Assembly: GCA_945878795.1 (NCBI GenBank)
Contig: CAMDWF010000127.1
Location: 1 to 6,761, forward strand
Reading direction: 5' to 3'
Length of the DNA stretch: 6,761 nt
Source: Synechococcus sp. UW140
GTDB taxonomy: Bacteria > Cyanobacteriota > Cyanobacteriia > PCC-6307 > Cyanobiaceae
Made by a program: the position numbers and the translations under genes. Of the stretch, positions 5,334-6,761 are shown in pieces (position 1 is the stretch's first letter; the number at the start of each line of letters is the position of its first letter). Under the pieces are notes generated by a model. It did not search any database, had not been told where the DNA came from, and saw nothing but the letters and a program-made list of their open reading frames with translations.

Positions 5334-6761
5334 GTGCCGCGACGCCAGCGCCCACCGCGCCCAGGCCCGCCACTGATCGCCTCCTCGCTGCTCCTGTTGC
5401 TTGGCCTTGGCCTGACGGCATGCCAGCCGGTCCGGCCGCCCGGCAGCCTGATCGTCGGCCAGGCCAGCCGCATCAATTCGCTGGATCCGATCAAGGCCTC
5501 GCGGGTGGGCGTGATGCAGGCCCTGGCGGCCCTGGGCGATCCGCTCTATTCGATCGAAGCCGATGGCCGCATCGAACCGCGCCTGGCCACCGCCCTGCCC
5601 CAGCTCAGTGCCGATGGCCTGCGGGCCCGCATCCCCCTGCGCCAGGACGTCCTCTTCCACGACGGCAGCCGCTTCGATGCGGAGGCCCTGGTGTTTTCGC
5701 TGCAGCGCTTCATCAAGTCCGGCACCTTGGGCTTCCAGCTGGCCGATCGGGTTGAGGCGGTGCGGGCCGTGGGGCCCTACGAAGTGGAACTCAGCCTCAA
5801 GCGCCCCTTCAGCCCCCTGCCGCGCCTGCTGTCGGCCATCTTTCTCACCCCCGTCTCCCCCACCGCCTACAAGAACCACCGCGATAAACCCCTCAACGAG
5901 CGCTTTGTCGGCACCGGGCCCTATCGCCTGGCCTATTTCAGTGAGCAACAGCAGCGGCTGGTGCCCTTCGAGCGTTATTGGGGGCGCCGTCCCGCCAATG
6001 GCGGCCTGACGCTCACCACCTACAGCAATTCCACCTCCCTGCTGGGGGGCCTGCGCAGCGGCGAAATCGACCTGCTGCTATCAAGCAGCCTCGAAATCGA
6101 CCACCAACTGGCCCTGCACCGCAGCGCCCAAAGGGGAGAATTCAAAGAAGGGGTGGGTCCTGCCCTGGATATCGGCTTTCTCTCCCTGCTCACCAGCCAG
6201 CCCCCCCTCGACAACCCGACCCTGCGCCAGGCGATTGCCGCCAGCCTCGACCACGAACTGATCCAGCAACGGGTCAGCCTGGGGATGCGGCCCAGCCTGC
6301 GCAGCCTGGTGCCGCCCTCCCTGCCCGGTGCCGACCCCGAGGCCTGGCCCGCCTTCAACCCCGAGCGGGCCCGCAGCCTCTACAAAAAGGCGGGCTATTG
6401 CAACGGCAAGCGCCTCAGCCTGCCGCTCACCTTTCTCTCCGATGTGCCCACCGACCGGCTGTTTGCCCTCACCTGGCAGAGCCAGCTGAAACGGGACCTG
6501 GATGATTGCGTGCGCCTCGAAGTGAGCGGCATGGAATCAACCACCGCCTATTCGCAACTCGATAAGCAGGCGTTCCCGATGATTCTGATCAACTGGATGG
6601 GGGACTATCCCGATGCCGAAAACTACCTTTCTCCCATGCTCGGTTGCACCAAGCCCCAGGGCAACCGCTGCCTGGAGGGGGGCAGTGCCCTCAGCGGCAG
6701 CTTCTGGACGGCCCCCGGCTTGGACGCCCAGCTGCAACGCAGCAGCGAACTGGCGGGCCCG
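5334..6761 (+). CDS. ABC transporter substrate-binding lipoprotein, peptide type (SBP family 5), partial
   Basis: The frame is open to the right edge: 476 codons from GTG 5334, C-terminus missing. Family 5 proteins capture oligopeptides, dipeptides or nickel outside the inner membrane and deliver them to a DppBC/OppBC-type permease. I chose GTG 5334 because it gives a textbook lipoprotein signal: a basic start (MPRRQRPPRPG), hydrophobic IASSLLLLLGLGL, then lipobox LTAC with lipidated Cys30. No in-frame ATG lies between the hom stop and there. Mature-region landmarks are SLDP (49-52), the LRQDVLFHDGSRFDAEALVFS block (about 102-122), FVGTGPYRLAYF (191-202), the PTLRQAIAASLDHELI helix (295-310) and INWMGDYPDAENYLSPML (419-436). 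Cysteines 356, 392, 438 and 446 could form disulfides. The 182-base gap after hom leaves cotranscription uncertain. The ligand cannot be told from sequence; permease genes may follow beyond the edge. Confidence 0.93.
   Translation, partial: MPRRQRPPRPGPPLIASSLLLLLGLGLTACQPVRPPGSLIVGQASRINSLDPIKASRVGVMQALAALGDPLYSIEADGRIEPRLATALPQLSADGLRARIPLRQDVLFHDGSRFDAEALVFSLQRFIKSGTLGFQLADRVEAVRAVGPYEVELSLKRPFSPLPRLLSAIFLTPVSPTAYKNHRDKPLNERFVGTGPYRLAYFSEQQQRLVPFERYWGRRPANGGLTLTTYSNSTSLLGGLRSGEIDLLLSSSLEIDHQLALHRSAQRGEFKEGVGPALDIGFLSLLTSQPPLDNPTLRQAIAASLDHELIQQRVSLGMRPSLRSLVPPSLPGADPEAWPAFNPERARSLYKKAGYCNGKRLSLPLTFLSDVPTDRLFALTWQSQLKRDLDDCVRLEVSGMESTTAYSQLDKQAFPMILINWMGDYPDAENYLSPMLGCTKPQGNRCLEGGSALSGSFWTAPGLDAQLQRSSELAGP

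Noticed and set aside
5223..5948. A 241-codon minus-strand frame over the SBP gene start.
   Set aside because: It is a shadow of the recognised peptide-binding lipoprotein and is Gly/Gln/Ala-rich without motifs.

Overview
The window reads as a stretch of chromosome from a GC-rich cyanobacterium, most likely of the Cyanobium / freshwater or coastal Synechococcus type. The evidence is the protein families and their order (RuvC, 5-formyltetrahydrofolate cyclo-ligase, SufE, homoserine dehydrogenase with a C-terminal ACT domain, oligopeptide-type binding lipoprotein), the strong preference for codons ending in G or C, and short gaps that mostly lack strong ribosome binding sites. I saw no GCGATCGC (HIP1) octamer, which many other cyanobacteria carry in abundance. 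The taxonomic call is an inference from these traits, not from a marker gene.

Layout. Positions 1-1019 on the minus strand hold the N-terminal 339 codons of a photolyase/cryptochrome family flavoprotein, cut by the left edge. It is divergent from everything else. A gap of about 100 bases, AT-rich next to the photolyase start, separates it from a plus-strand run that continues to the right edge: a small predicted membrane protein (1120-1248), ruvC (1314-1796), a 5-formyltetrahydrofolate cyclo-ligase (1814-2470), a weakly supported small ORF (about 2531-2782), a secreted and membrane-anchored protein resembling the NikL/CbiL-type domain of nickel/cobalt uptake systems (2792-3319), sufE (3326-3754), hom (3769-5151), and the first 476 codons of an ABC transporter peptide-binding lipoprotein (5334 to the edge).

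From about 2531 to 5151 the genes lie 6 to 14 bases apart, so cotranscription is likely. The products are ordinary housekeeping proteins from different pathways: Holliday junction resolution, folate salvage, sulfur delivery to Fe-S cluster assembly, and the homoserine branch of aspartate-family amino acid synthesis. They do not look like one dedicated system. I found no mobile element, CRISPR array, rRNA or tRNA.

The points most worth a second look are a perfect 22-base inverted repeat that builds a Ser/Ala/Gly-rich insertion into the ACT domain of homoserine dehydrogenase, an unrecognised 42-residue single-span protein in front of ruvC, a photolyase homologue whose active-site segments differ from the classic CPD photolyases, and a short ambiguous ORF between the cyclo-ligase and NikL-like genes. 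I do not see convincing evidence of a new multi-gene system.
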